Assembly: GCA_025093555.1 (NCBI GenBank)
Contig: JAIWNF010000053.1
Span: 1 to 64,000 of the forward strand
Direction of reading: 5' to 3'
DNA from: Circinella umbellata
Taxonomy: Eukaryota > Mucoromycota > Mucoromycetes > Mucorales > Lichtheimiaceae
DNA length: 64,000 nt
A program made the position numbers and the translations under genes. How positions within the stretch are numbered: the stretch's first letter is position 1; each line of letters starts with the position of its first letter. The notes beneath the pieces are model-generated. The model was not told where the DNA came from. It saw only the letters and a list, made by a program, of their open reading frames with translations, and made no database searches. Positions 37,601 through 50,000 of the stretch are shown here, piece by piece.

Positions 37601-39684
37601 GTTATTACAATAACAAAAAAAAAAAGCTGTCTGTTGCTTTTTTTCTGGCTCCGAGGAGCGTAAACAGAAAAGGTAAAAGACGGTGTCAGGGATTACTTTT
37701 CACCCTTAAGGTTTTTATACAACTATCAAACATATTATATACCAAATACTGATGAAAGTCAGCGATATAATCATTATTCTCATGTTACACGTATTAGCTA
37801 AACGTGATAGCCACGGTTTAATAGCAGTATTAAAAAAATGACAAAACAGTTTGTTTTTTATGGGAGGAAAGTAATGGAACGTAAAGTTACGTGTCTGCGC
37901 GTGCGCGTGTAATTATGGGTCATTACATATAAGTTGCGCGCGCGTATTAATATGTAATTATTATTACATTTATTTTAGTCAGGTTTGTTTCCTTTTCAAA
38001 AATTTAAGATTTTTCTATGAACTTGTGAGAGAGTGTAAAAAACAAAATTAAAAAGGGAATAAAGTGGATGAAAGCCAAGGGCAGTTTACAGAATGAGGAA
38101 GGGGGTTGAAACAAACAGAGTAGATCAAAGGGGACAATTCACTCACTCACTCACTCATTCATTCATTCATTTACTCAGTCACTCGCTCACTCACAAGGAG
38201 GTGGTCATAAAAAAGGATGGGATGAAAAGGGGTTAAGAAAAAAGGGAGAAGAAAATGATTTTGGTTTTTGGGATAAAAAAGAAAAGGACATATCCCTCCT
38301 GAATATAAAAAAAGGGGTGGGTTGAATTGTTTATGTCCAAGCGGTTTTTCTAAAAAAAGTACTTCTGGAGAAACGAGTGTTGATAATAGTCGACACAAAT
38401 AGGAGAGGCAACGAATATATATTACATGGACACATATAAAAAAATAGCTATTAACAGTTCGTCTATAACATTTGCGCACTGCAAGTCATCCCTTGAGCTT
38501 TTTGGTTGCATGCTTTTTTTAGAGTGCCGCTAGGGAAGAGGGGGAGTGAGAGGGGAAAAGAAGGAGAACCTCTAATGCCTTGTTTCTGTTTGTTTGATGC
38601 AGGAGGTTAATGGAGTTACCTACAATTACAGTTTTCGCTCTCTATCTATCTATCTCTCTCCCATAACAGACTCAGACACTACATGATAAAGTAAAACGGA
38701 GAACTTGAGGAGACACACACACTCACTCATTGAACTTATTTCTTCACTCATTATTCACTAACTCAAGCAGACACATAATGAAAGAAAGAAAGTTGAAATA
38801 GAGTGAATTAAAGAGGCAGAGATAGAAAGGAGAAAGAGGAGGGTAGTAAGGTCATAAAGGGGTTAGTAAGGAGAAATAAAAGAAGGGGGAGTTAAGAACT
38901 TGTATAATACTTTGGAAAGTTTGAGACACGGGTCTATTCAATGTTTATTATTTAACATGTTATATAAGATTCAACACGCGAATTGATGATAATCGTATAC
39001 AATAGTAATAGTATATTTGTTATATTAGATCAATAACTAGCATAATCAACCAGAAAGAGATCACGAAAGAAAAAAAAGAGAAATGATGAAATTAAAAACA
39101 GTTGTTATTAACATAATTAAAAAAAACCGACAATTTCTTTGTTCTATTGAAGCGAATTAAAAGAAAAACAAAGTTGACATATGATGTGTTTAAATGAAGA
39201 TTTGCTTTATTTTTGTTTAAGTGTTGTTCTGTTTCTTCTGTGTAAAATGACGAATATGCACGAAGCTGCAGGCTATCCTAGGAGGTCAGAAAAAAAAAGA
39301 TCCTGGATATAAGAAAATCTAATACTACTCGGCCACACCAACGTAATATGGATTCGCTTGAAATTGATTCTAATATACTTGTATAAAAAATAGATACAGT
39401 CTCTCTCTAATTTTTTTCTTAGGCTAATATAACCAAATATAGTTATTGAACACATTGTGTATAGTTGGGATAATCTACGATCCCGTTAGCAACATAAAAA
39501 ACAAGGTTTGTGCAGCTCCATGAGCTACATATACACAGATACCATATTACAGGGACAGGTTATAAAAAAAGCTCATTTCATTTATATATACCGCCCTTTT
39601 CTTTTTTCCAACCCCAGATTTCTTGAGTAATCGTTCTTTTTCCTTACTTTCATTTTTCTTTTCTTTTCTTTTTTTACAAACAGT
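34651..39684. other. Gene-poor region, 5 kb, with simple repeats
   Basis: Long AT-rich stretch with no supported gene; frames such as 35194-35526 are Tyr/Ile/Phe-rich products of AT sequence. Simple repeats: 25 A at 36583-36607, a TCAC/TCAT tetranucleotide block at 38140-38194, alternating CG tracts at 37896-37910 and 37935-37945. The last 50 bases before 39685 are a pyrimidine tract, probably the initiation region of the next gene. Confidence 0.5.
38140..38194. repeat. Tetranucleotide microsatellite (ACTC/ATTC)n
   Basis: Runs of CACT and then CATT units follow each other, interrupted near the end by single-base changes. Likely length-variable between strains. Confidence 0.8.
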
Positions 39685-41511
39685 ATGGACTCTGCGGCAA
39701 GTTACTGTTTTAAACCAATGTCACCGCGTCGGGCTCCTCCACCATCTGTTCCCAGTTCTTATTCGCTTGCACCTCCTATTAATCCCAACCATCCTCATAA
39801 TAACAACAACAGCAACAATAATAATAATAGTAATAACGAGTCGGATCAAGTTCTTTCACCTCCCTTGACACCTTCGTTATCCCCATCTGTAAGCATGAAT
39901 AATCACCATCATTCGTTTAAAAGAAAATTCCCATCAGATGTTAGCCCTCTGGGTTTCCCTTCATCAGCAACAACAAATTATTCTGGTAATTCGTCATCAG
40001 CATCATCATCCACCGTAACAGCAGCTCAAACACTTCCACCACCATCATCAGCATCTTCCAACCGTCTTGGATTCGATAATTCAGTAGATCGAAGAACTTC
40101 AACATGCTCAGCAATGTCAGTAGATGATTATCAGCATCAGCCTTATTGGAACAATGTCCATTTGCAAAAGCAACGATCTATGTCATTTTCAGAACGTATG
40201 CCATCTCGGCGACAACCCAGTAAACAAAACAAGCATGTTTGCACATACCCTCGTTGTGGTTGGAGTTTTAAGAGATACGAACATTTGAAGCGGCACATGC
40301 TAGTACATACAGGTGAACGGCCTCATGCATGCCCATATCCTGGCTGTGGGAAACGTTTTAGCCGATCTGATAATTTCCATGCTCATTATCGAACTCATAC
40401 AAAAAAGGCCATGGAACAGCAAAAACGTGATTCAGTATCATCAACAACATCGCTTCCACGACTTCCTTCTACAGCATCATCCCCAGGATTTCCACCGCCG
40501 CCTTCATCTAATTATGATCATTCTGAATATGCAGTTGGCCCAACTGGTGTCACAACAACGCAACCTCCACAACATCAACATTATCAACACCAACAACATC
40601 CAATGATTGGTCAAGATCGTTACCCATACCCTCATCCCCGTCTTCGCTCTGTCATGACAGATCGTCAAGATAATGGATATATCGATAATAGCAGCAACCG
40701 TCCACCTCCACCTCCACCAGTTGCACTACCATTTGGATACGATCATAACAGCAATCGAGATCGTCATCGTCAACACATGTCAGACGGTTATGCTGAACAA
40801 AATACATCCAACATTATGTCGCACAACTCTTCTGCTTCGTCTTCTTCTTCTGATGAAGAAAAGCAACATGTTTGTACTCATCCGGAATGTCATCGGCGGT
40901 TCAAGCGATTGGAACACCTCAAGCGACACATGCGTATTCATACTCTCGAAAGACCTTTTCCTTGCACTTACCCGGGATGTCAAAAAACTTTCTCCCGCTC
41001 CGACAATCTAACACAGCATTTGAAGACGCATGAACGTCGAGAAGGTCGGTACCACCATCGTATGGTACCTGAAGAACATAATCATCGTGGCTATCCGCCA
41101 GCTTCATCATCACCGCAACAACCTAACGGCTTCCAATCTTCTCGACATCAACAACAAAATGACTCATCTATGTCGTTTGTCGATTTTATGCGACCTTCGC
41201 CATCGTCCTCTTCCTCTGATGCTACATTCCCTCCACCTCCTTATCAACATCCAACTTCATCATCTTCGTCTCCTTCTTATGGTCATCCAGATCAGCAACA
41301 GCATCAATCGCAACATCCACACCATGTGACATCGCTCCCTCCTCCACCTGCTGCTACTCACCACCATCCCTCATCACAACAACAGCAACAGCAGCAGCAA
41401 CCACAACAACAAAAAGAGGAATATCGTCTTCACCCTCCTCCAAACACATCATCATCCATGCATATGCTTAGTTGGCATCCTGGAGACGCCGCAGGCAGTG
41501 TTGGTTGCTAA
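39685..41511 (+). CDS. C2H2 zinc-finger transcription factor with two finger pairs
   Basis: A single uninterrupted exon encodes 608 aa. Most of it is disordered: Pro-, Ser-, Asn-, Gln- and His-rich blocks, including a polyasparagine stretch near residues 40-55 and polyglutamine near 570. Two separate pairs of C2H2 fingers stand out. Pair 1 (about residues 184-240) has [19 protein letters not shown] and [19 protein letters not shown]; pair 2 (about 394-450) has [19 protein letters not shown] and [19 protein letters not shown]. All four use the C-x4-C spacing, and the two pairs are clearly duplicates of each other. The second pair resembles the C-terminal fingers of filamentous-fungal Ste12, but no homeodomain-like STE region is present, so it is a regulator of unknown target. 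Start is the first ATG after the pyrimidine leader. Confidence 0.9.
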   Translation: MDSAASYCFKPMSPRRAPPPSVPSSYSLAPPINPNHPHNNNNSNNNNNSNNESDQVLSPPLTPSLSPSVSMNNHHHSFKRKFPSDVSPLGFPSSATTNYSGNSSSASSSTVTAAQTLPPPSSASSNRLGFDNSVDRRTSTCSAMSVDDYQHQPYWNNVHLQKQRSMSFSERMPSRRQPSKQNKHVCTYPRCGWSFKRYEHLKRHMLVHTGERPHACPYPGCGKRFSRSDNFHAHYRTHTKKAMEQQKRDSVSSTTSLPRLPSTASSPGFPPPPSSNYDHSEYAVGPTGVTTTQPPQHQHYQHQQHPMIGQDRYPYPHPRLRSVMTDRQDNGYIDNSSNRPPPPPPVALPFGYDHNSNRDRHRQHMSDGYAEQNTSNIMSHNSSASSSSSDEEKQHVCTHPECHRRFKRLEHLKRHMRIHTLERPFPCTYPGCQKTFSRSDNLTQHLKTHERREGRYHHRMVPEEHNHRGYPPASSSPQQPNGFQSSRHQQQNDSSMSFVDFMRPSPSSSSSDATFPPPPYQHPTSSSSSPSYGHPDQQQHQSQHPHHVTSLPPPPAATHHHPSSQQQQQQQQPQQQKEEYRLHPPPNTSSSMHMLSWHPGDAAGSVGC

Positions 41512-41951
41512 ATATATATAAGCATATATATAAATAAAAAAAAAATAATACCAGTGATAATGATAATAATGATACCAAACACACAGACAAACTACTTATA
41601 TATAAATACATATATCTATACATATATGCAATCTTCTCACACACAAAAAAAATCACTCTTTTTTTATACATTTCATTAATATAATTTTTCGTTTTCGTTT
41701 TCGTTTTGCTTTTGTTTTCCTTTTTTTTTTGCATTATCATTTCTTCTTCCATGTTTTCCCTTTGTTTTTTTTTTGGTCGTACAGTTTACATCCCCCCGTT
41801 TCATTTTCATTTTGCTCGGTTCATAATAAAGTTCTTTAGCCCGGGTTATAAATTATATATCATCGAAAAATTATCTATCGTTTTGGTATTTTTTTGGTCG
41901 TGTATATTGGTGTATTATTTTATTGTTTTAGAAAAAATTAAGAAATAATTC
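41512..41951. other. Convergent 3' region
   Basis: About 440 AT-rich bases between the stop codons of the zinc-finger gene and the eL36 gene, with TA-rich and GTTTTC-repeat stretches (about 41690-41715). No gene seen. Confidence 0.55.
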
Positions 41952-42424
41952 TTAGTGACGACGAGATTCGGCAATAACACCTTGAAGTTCGTCAATCTTG
42001 CCCTTGGCACGGACATAAGTACCAAGTCTTCTCTTGGTAAGCTTCTTGGCACGCTTATCCTTGGAGTTCTTGAGCAATTCCATAACACGACGTTCATAAG
42101 GAGCGAAACCAGCAACTTCACGAACGATGCTGCGAACGAAAGCAGTACGCTTGCCAAGGGCCTATAATAATAAAAAATAAAAAATGTCAAAAAACATGTT
42201 CAAAATGTCATTTTCCCGAAATGGTGGAATTCTTATGCAAAACAAGTTGATATATTTCAATCCATCCATATTCGTATTTAATTCATCCATCCAATATCAA
42301 TATTCATCCATCCATTGCATTGGTTTATACGTACACCCTTCTTGTGAGAAGGCTTTTGGGCGAGTTCACGGACGGTGGTGATGTGGCCCTTGTTGAGACC
42401 GGTAGCGATGCCTGATCGTGCCAT
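41952..42424 (-). CDS. RPL36: 60S ribosomal protein eL36
   Basis: Two exons on the minus strand, 42424-42335 and 42161-41952, encode 99 aa (yeast eL36 has 100). The protein begins [17 protein letters not shown] and continues with [17 protein letters not shown] and the basic C terminus ending ESRRH, all diagnostic of eL36, a component of the large ribosomal subunit. The intron sits after the HKKG codons, giving [15 protein letters not shown] single copy is present here; the short upstream region has a TATA-like TATACT element about 30 bases before the start. Confidence 0.96.
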
Positions 42425-43659
42425 TTGATTTGAGGGAGGGAAGGGGTATACTACAGTTTATGCTGGCTTTCTCTATATACTGGGAGGAGTGTAACCACCA
42501 AAGCAGCACCAGCAAAAATTAAAGGAGCGCTCAATTTTTTTTTTGATACCTCCTTTCTTCGATCATAAACCTATTTCTTACTGTTTTATTTATTTTTTCT
42601 ATCTCATATTGTTCTATATCTTCTTGGCTAGAATGTGGATGGAATTCTTTTACTAGTATTAAATATTCAAAAATATTTACATCTATAATTTTTGTACGTA
42701 TTTTTAAAGATTCATTTGTGTGCAAAAAGACGAATATCTTATCACAACTCATAATCTTAAATATGGTTGTCACCAAGGTAACAGTTATAGTAATTTAAAA
42801 TGAATTGGCATATGAGTTACCATGACAGTAATGTCTAAGGAGTTGGGGTTTTTTAACCCCTTGATCATTTATAGCTTAACTCAAGTGATCGGAGGCAGTT
42901 TAAAATCCCCTTTTCTCTGCATACATAAAAAGAAAGTTTTAAATCGTCGATAATCGTTTGTCAATATATATTATTATTAGATGGCGTAAATACCGATCTT
43001 TTTAAGGAAAACATTTACTAAACAAAGTATATTAGCGAACCTGTTCCGATATGTATTTATTTTTTACTTTTTTTGGTTTATTTTTTCCCCTTAATAAGGA
43101 GGTTAAAGAAGAGAAGTCAGTAAATCACCAAACTTTCAATCGATGGGAATAGTAAAAAAAAAAAAACCGCCACCCCGCTTTTATGTCATATAACAATAAT
43201 TTATTTATGATAATAACTTTAAAGTAATACTAATATACAGAAACAATTTATTTTTCTGGGCTGTACAAGATCTGCATAAAAAAAACTTGTTATATTTTTT
43301 GCTTTATTATTTATCTAATGAACAACGTTTTGATAAACATGTTTATACACAAATAAAAAAGAAACCGTGCGCCTCAACACAAAAATATTGTAAGGAACAT
43401 TATAATGGGATAAAAAGCACTGGTCTTTTTTTCCTTTAAATTTATGAACCCTCCTTATATATTAATTATACCACATAAACAACAGATATATGTCTTATGC
43501 GAATAATAATATAAAGAAACTTATATCCACTATTCATCAGTAATGCTACTTCTGCTAAAAAAAAGGGTCATCTTCCCTGAATTCTTCGTAAAATAACAAA
43601 CAATAAAACCTCTGTCTTTTAAAAATTGCTGAATTCCTTATTTTCTCAATCCGTGATCA
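42425..43659. other. Upstream region of eL36, no gene seen
   Basis: About 1.2 kb. It begins with the eL36 promoter and is otherwise AT-rich. A minus-strand frame at 42531-42776 has no domain and includes a T-run; not called. Confidence 0.45.
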
Positions 43660-44200
43660 AAGGACTTACCTGAACGAGTAAGCAGTACGCTATAAACAGT
43701 TTCATGAATTGCTACGGCTGTAGAAGTTATCGAAAGTATCACATGATGATTATTCTATAATAAGAGCTGTCTCGGACATTGTTAAGTGGCTACTTTAGAT
43801 TTTCAAATACTGTAATACATTGCCGCAGCAGACTTTTTAAAATGGTTGCCTTCTGTATCATTATTATACTCTTTTCCAACTTCCATATCGGTACCTTTTT
43901 TTCTTCTCATTCTTGCGAATTCTGTTTTAATTTGAAATATTTCGTCCACATAAGCACTTTTTGCCAAATCACAAAGTTTTTTCAAATATTGTTTTAGGGA
44001 GTTTTGAAATGACAATCTCCCATCGCTGTTACTGACAGCAGGGTTGCACATATGTCGATCGATCGGTGTTTAACCTATATTTCAATATTTGTCTATTAAA
44101 AATTTGTCTCAATAGCAATTTGATCTAAAAGCTCTTTGACTACTTTTGGTTGGGTATCGTAGCTAATAGTACCATCTTGTAACATGTCTCATTACCATGC
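43660..44200 (-). pseudogene. Decayed gene pieces
   Basis: On the minus strand three protein-like pieces lie in order: one near 44110-44190 containing TISYDTQPKVVKELLDQIA, one at 43803-44051 containing LKQYLKKLCDLAKSAYVDEI, and one near 43669-43755 containing VAIHETVYSVLLTRS, bounded by a TTATAG acceptor and a GTAAGT donor. They are separated by stops and frame changes and no start or end is defined. The family is not recognised. Confidence 0.25.
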
Positions 44201-44272
44201 CGTTCATTGAATGGTTTTGACACGATCTCTTACTATGAGTTTTTACGGCTCACACATTAATTAGAATAACAT

Positions 44273-44770
44273 ACTGGACTCAAAAAAAATTGACACTTTC
44301 GAATATTTTTTACAATTTATATTTTTTCTTGAATTTATTCCACAAGCACTTAACTTGACTACTGCTGATATTCCTGAATGGCCGTAATATAGAAACAAGG
44401 TGTATACAATTCTTAGCGAAATCAGGATGATAACACATACTCCCTACTACTGACATCAATTAGTAAATTTGATAACGACTCTTTGTGGTACGTAAACTTG
44501 TCTGATTAATCCAAAAGGCTTTATTGTGGCGACCAACTTATCTAGCCCTCACTATGAAGCAACCCATTTGTCTTGTGGTGTGTAATTTTCTCAACCTACC
44601 GAAACAATTCTGTATAACTATAATTTGCTATACCTAGTTATGATAAATAGACTATCAATCGACATTCTTACTTACGTACTTTCGTTCCTCTGTTCCGATT
44701 AAAAAAATCGTTTGGTCTGTATAAACAATATTTTGTAGTTGAAATCATCCATACATTCCAACTGTTCAGT
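44273..44770 (-). mobile_element. Tc1/mariner-like transposase relic
   Basis: Minus-strand pieces match the general order of a Tc1-type DDE transposase: near 44690-44770 a stretch ending in NRNRGTKVR, near 44470-44530 IKPFGLIRQVYVPQR, and near 44312-44420 DFAKNCIHLVSILRPFRNIS ending in a lysine-rich tail and a stop at 44310-44312. Immediately outside the stop lies ACTGGACTCAAAAAAAATTG (from 44273), resembling a Tc1 terminal repeat. Stops and frameshifts break the gene, and the catalytic acidic residues are not recoverable. No second terminal repeat found. Old inactive copy. Confidence 0.4.
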
Positions 44771-45143
44771 TATTTTACAATTGACATATTAAACCATAGG
44801 GCTATTTATTCCTGTCATTATTAATCATTGCAATAATCCTTTATCATGTCATCATACTTTTTATGAGGGTTAAATAATAAGAGCTTATAATAGTATTATT
44901 TTTGAATCGAAAAATAATGTATTTGTAAGTGTGTGTTTTCTTTGGGAAAAAGAACGGAAGATGCAAGGAAAAGAGAAGATTGATAATACTATATACACAT
45001 TCACGGGCGGATACAAATTTTTATTATTATTTTTCTTTTAATTCTCTCTTGCCATGATGAAAGAGAAAAGGGATATATAAATATATATACGGCTATATAC
45101 ATGAATTTTGTTTTTTTTTTTTCATAATTTTTAGTGAGTGTTT
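44771..45143. other. Intergenic, no gene seen
   Basis: AT-rich spacer between the transposase relic and the cyclin stop codon; contains the cyclin 3' end. Confidence 0.5.
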
Positions 45144-46648
45144 CTAATGATGCTGCTGTTGTTGATAATGATTTTGATGCTGAGACGAATAATGACGATG
45201 TTGTGAAGATGGGGAGCGATTCTGTTGGGATGATGAACCTTGACTATAATGTAACTGCTGCTGAGAAGAGTGGTGACGTGGCGTCGATGCCTTTGATGAA
45301 CTTCTTGTATAGTGATCTTCATAAAAGTCTACCATTTCTGCTGCAAGTTCTATATAATTATATACAACACATAGACACAAAAAAGGTGTGTTAGAATAAA
45401 AACATATATATACTTCAGTTTACTTGTATAAATATATACATATACTTACCATAAGTTTGTTCAGGGTCAACACCAACTGTGTCCCACCATTTAACACCTG
45501 ATGGTGGCAGTTCGGAGGAAAATTGCCAAGATAAGACAATAGCAGCAGCTGCAATGGTTCGAGGTTTGTAATAGAGACAAAATGTAGCACCAAGGCTAAT
45601 AAAATAAAATGTTGAGTTAGTTTACTCACCTAGCAATAGCAACAAAAAGAAATAAGAAGAAAAAGAACCATACCTTTGGTATAATAAAAACCAAGCTCGT
45701 TTGACGCATGTTTGAGACACTGTATATTTTACATATTATATAATTAGCATATTTATTATGCTAGTACTAACATATTTACTAAATAACATTCTATTAGTAT
45801 TACTTACATTCCAATTCCTTTTCCATTTCCAATAAACATGCATAAGGGTGTTCAAGAGCAATATCAAAGCAAAGTGCATGAAGTAAGACGATTTCGTTAT
45901 ATAACAAAGTTTCCTTCCATTTAATAAAATCCTATAACAAACCAGTAAATAACAAAACTTTCTTTTCATAAATCTTTTCTTCTTTCTTTTCCTTTTACCT
46001 TTGAATCCTCTGTTAATTGAAGTTTATCATTCTTCTGAGCCTTTTGTGCACAAGCCAATACAAAATCCTTCATACGTCTTGTACTTTCTTCTGCTTTTGT
46101 TGCGACAAATAAACATGTAGCTCCAATGTCCTATAACGCCAAGAATTTTATATAATTAAAAACATTGATCCAAATTACGATTCAGTAATACCCATGTAAG
46201 ACATATAGATCCCGCTTCTTCTATCTTTAGACAATAATCGTAATAATAATAATAAAGGTATGTTGACATACATAAACGTGGTATTTTGCCATCGAGTGCC
46301 TCATATAGAATCTGTGAAGGAAAGTGCAAGCAGTGGCTACAGCAAGTTGCGGCCTTGTACTACTTAATACCATCACAACAATAATAATAATAGCAATAAT
46401 AATAATGAAAAAAAGTCATGTTATTTATATACATACAAGTTTAATTTAGCTCCAATGGCAGCTATATAAAGACAACCTTTGGTTCGATCCATTTGCTCGT
46501 CTCTAACAGTCATACCGTCAATGACCGATGGTGTGTACTGGAGGTCATCTTTGGAGAAATACCACTAAAATTTTTATGATTATTAGTTGTCAATTGAGGT
46601 TTTCGATCTAAAATAAAAAAAAAAATATAATACCTGATCATTAACCAT
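45144..46648 (-). CDS. Cyclin of the T/K/Ctk2 type (transcription-kinase partner)
   Basis: Eight exons on the minus strand: 46648-46634, 46564-46437, 46359-46272, 46130-45999, 45931-45808, 45719-45674, 45595-45450, 45349-45144; total 294 aa. The first coding exon holds only MVNDQ. The protein then shows WYFSKDDLQYTPSVIDGM and RTKGCLYIAAIGAKL, the typical opening of cyclin T/K proteins, the cyclin box 1 core RPQLAVATACTFLHRFYMRH and YDIGATCLFVATKAEE, and box 2 with YNEIVLLHALCFDIALEHPY and YYKPRTIAAAAIVLSW. A His/Gln/Ser-rich tail of about 60 residues ends it. Such cyclins activate Cdk9 or Cdk12/Ctk1-like kinases that phosphorylate the RNA polymerase II tail during elongation; which partner applies here is not decidable. 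The gene is divergent from myosin V. Confidence 0.9.
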
Positions 46649-47022
46649 GCCGAGTACCACCTTTACAAACCACAACTTATTTTTTTGGTTGCCAGCAAAA
46701 AAGGTGAATATTTGAAATCGTGCTTATAACGTCACGCATAGCATTTTACTCTTACCAAATCTATACCAGACTCCGCTTCAAAGTTTCTATCTTTTTTTTA
46801 AAAAAAGGATCCACCTTCCCTTTTTTTTTAGTCCTGCTGTATTGGTCCCTGAAACGATAATAGTGTTATTATACCTGTAACAATAAATAAACACAAGGGG
46901 GAAAGAGTAAGTTTTGTTTACTAATATACTTTACTACTTTTATTATGAACGAATAGAAAGACTTGCGCTTGTTATTTATCTTTTATGTATTAGGACTTTT
47001 TGACCAAAAAGAAGAAACTGGA
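46649..47022. promoter_or_regulatory. Shared divergent promoter, cyclin and myosin V
   Basis: Only 374 bases separate the two start codons, so both promoters must sit here. On the myosin side an AG acceptor-like TGTATTAG at about 46985-46993 suggests a possible intron in the 5' leader. No family-specific site recognised. Confidence 0.5.
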
Positions 47023-50000
47023 ATGACAGCAGAAACAACGACACTTCAGTCTGTTGAGGTGTATACCAAAGGGACCAGAGCTTGGTTTACTGACAAAACT
47101 GAGGGATGGATCTCTGCAACATGCATCTCAAACACCATCAGTGAAAATAAAGTTACCATCACATTTCAAGGTGACAATGACTCCAAAGTAACGTGCACTA
47201 TATATCTTTTTACTATTCTTTTTCTTCCTTTTCTTTCTTATATGTGCGGGCGCGTTCACACCATTTTTTTTATCATCGGTCCGAGTCTGTTACTTTTTTT
47301 CGAGCGGACTTGCAGCGTTTGTGGTTATCATAATACTATTGTTGTGCAACCTCTAACTATCATCATTATAAGAAAGAAATTATTGTTGCCTAAATACAAT
47401 TTTATTTTGAAACACCATGGAAACCAAATGTATTAACAACGAAAGCATTATCGACCCTGTTTAATCTTTTTAGGATTATGTATTTGAATCGACAATAGCC
47501 GATATTGAAAAAAACAGTGGTGTAAACCTCCCACCACTTAGAAATCCACCTAAAATGGAATATACTGACGATCTTACTAATCTTAGTCATTTAAACGAAC
47601 CATCAGGTAATAATAAAGAAAGTATTTTTTTAGTTGGGAGGAACTTCATATTCCTTCATGTTGGATAATATACTAAGATCACTAAAATAATGATATTTGT
47701 ATAATCATAGTGTTAAATACAATTAGAACACGTTATATGCAGCATTTAATTTATACATATTCTGGAATTGTGCTTATTGCTGTCAATCCGTTTGATCGTG
47801 TTGCTTTATATGATCCGGATGTGGTTCAACAATATTCTGGAAAACGTCGTGGAGAATTGGAGCCTCATTTATTCGCTATTGCTGAAGATGCTTATCGATG
47901 TATGATTCGTGAACAAATGAATCAAACCATTGTTGTATCTGGTGAGAGGTAAATTCTCGTGTGTGTGAAGGACGAATGTTTTTTTAAAGAAAGATTATTA
48001 TTTTATGTTGTATATTAAACCATCAAATAATATATAAACATATAGTGGTGCTGGTAAAACAGTGAGTGCAAAGTATATTATGCGATATTTTGCTACAGCC
48101 GATGATCAAGAATCGGTTGGCAAAAAGAAAAAGGCTGGCATGACCGAAGTGGAAGAGCAAATTTTAGGTAAAAAGGACCCAAAGAGAAAGAGGAGGGGGG
48201 GACCTTGTTGAAATATTATTATCAATTTTATTATTAATATCATGACTTATTGCTAATTACTTATTATTTACCATTAAACTATTTCAGCCACCAATCCAAT
48301 TATGGAAGCTTTTGGTAATGCAAAGACAACTCGAAATGATAACAGTTCTCGTTTCGGTAAATATATTGAAATTCAATTTGACGAAGGAGCCAATATTATC
48401 GGTGCCAAAATCAGAACTTATTTGCTTGAACGATCACGTTTGATTTTCCAACCACAAACCGAACGAAATTATCACATCTTCTACCAGGTTTGGGGGTTTT
48501 TTTTTAATAAAAAGGAAGGGGTTAGTAGAAAGCAATTTATATTAATATTTTCCATAAATTTCGTACATTATCTAGCTTTGTGCAGGTGCTCCTTTATCAG
48601 AAAAGAAAGAATTTGAATTAGGCGATGTTAGCAGTTTTCACTACTTGAATCAAAGTGGTACAGGTACCATTCCTGGTGTTGATGATGCAGCCGAATTTGA
48701 AGTAACACAACGTGCATTATCAACAGTCGGTTTATCCGTTCAATTACAGTGGAAAATCTTCCGCCTCTTATCTGCATTATTACATATCGGCAATATTCAA
48801 ATTGGTGGACGTGGTGATGCGATGCTTAATGAAAATGATCCAGCCTTATTAACAGCAACCAAATTGATGGGTATCAGTTCAACCGAATTTAGAAAGTGGA
48901 TTGTACGGAAGCAAATCGTCACACGATCTGAAAAGATTGTCACCAATTTGACACCTTCTCAAGCACACGTGGTTAAGGACTCTGTGGCAAAATACGTATA
49001 TGCCAATCTATTCGAATGGCTTGTCAGTGTAATTAATGATAGTTTGTCATCCCCTGATATTGACAAGGTGGTTACGTTTATTGGTGTACTTGATATTTAC
49101 GGTTTTGAACACTTCAAAAAGAATTCGTTTGAACAGTTCTGTATTAATTATGCAAATGAGAAATTGCAACAGCAGGTAAATATATATTTATTAATATATG
49201 TTAGAGAAATTAGATTATGTAGAGCCAACTGTGCATATGTCTATTTAATAATTATTAACCAATTTTTTGTATGATATGGTTCTTAGTTTAATCAACATGT
49301 TTTCAAATTGGAGCAAGAGGAATATGTTCGTGAAAAGATTAATTGGAACTTTATTGAATTTAGCGATAATCAAAAATGTATCGAATTGATTGAAGCACGA
49401 TTGGGTATTTTGTCACTTTTAGATGAAGTAAGTCTCATTTTATCATTAGTAATTTATTGATCAAAAGACATTTTAACTAATCACTAAACAACAAACTTTA
49501 ATCAATTAGGAATCACGACTTCCAGCAGGTTCTGATCAAGGTTTTGTTCAAAAGTTATACTCTAACTTTTCCACGCCACAATACAAAAACTACTTTAAGA
49601 AACCACGATTTTCCAACAATGCATTTACTATTGCTCATTATGCTCATGATGTACAATATGAAGCTGAAAATTTCTTGGATAAGAACAAAGATACTGTACC
49701 TGATGAACATATGTCATTGCTTCAAGGTTCTGATTTTGACTTTTTGAAAGATGTTTTAGAAAAGGCTGCTGCTAGTAATCCAACTCCTCAAGTACGTTTT
49801 TATCACACAGTACTTAAACTGAAGAAATAGCAGGAAAAAAAAGGAGGGGGGTGATAAATTTGCATAAAATACTCTGCGACTAAACCTTACTGATGTTTTA
49901 TAGCCTGAGAACAAGCGTATGAGCATGATGTTCCGAAAACCTACACTTGGTTCTATTTTCAAGGTTTGTATATATATATATATCAGTATTGATAATTTGA

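Noticed and set aside
38140..38194. Regular short repeats considered as CRISPR-like
   Set aside because: Four-base units without spacers in a eukaryotic genome: a microsatellite.
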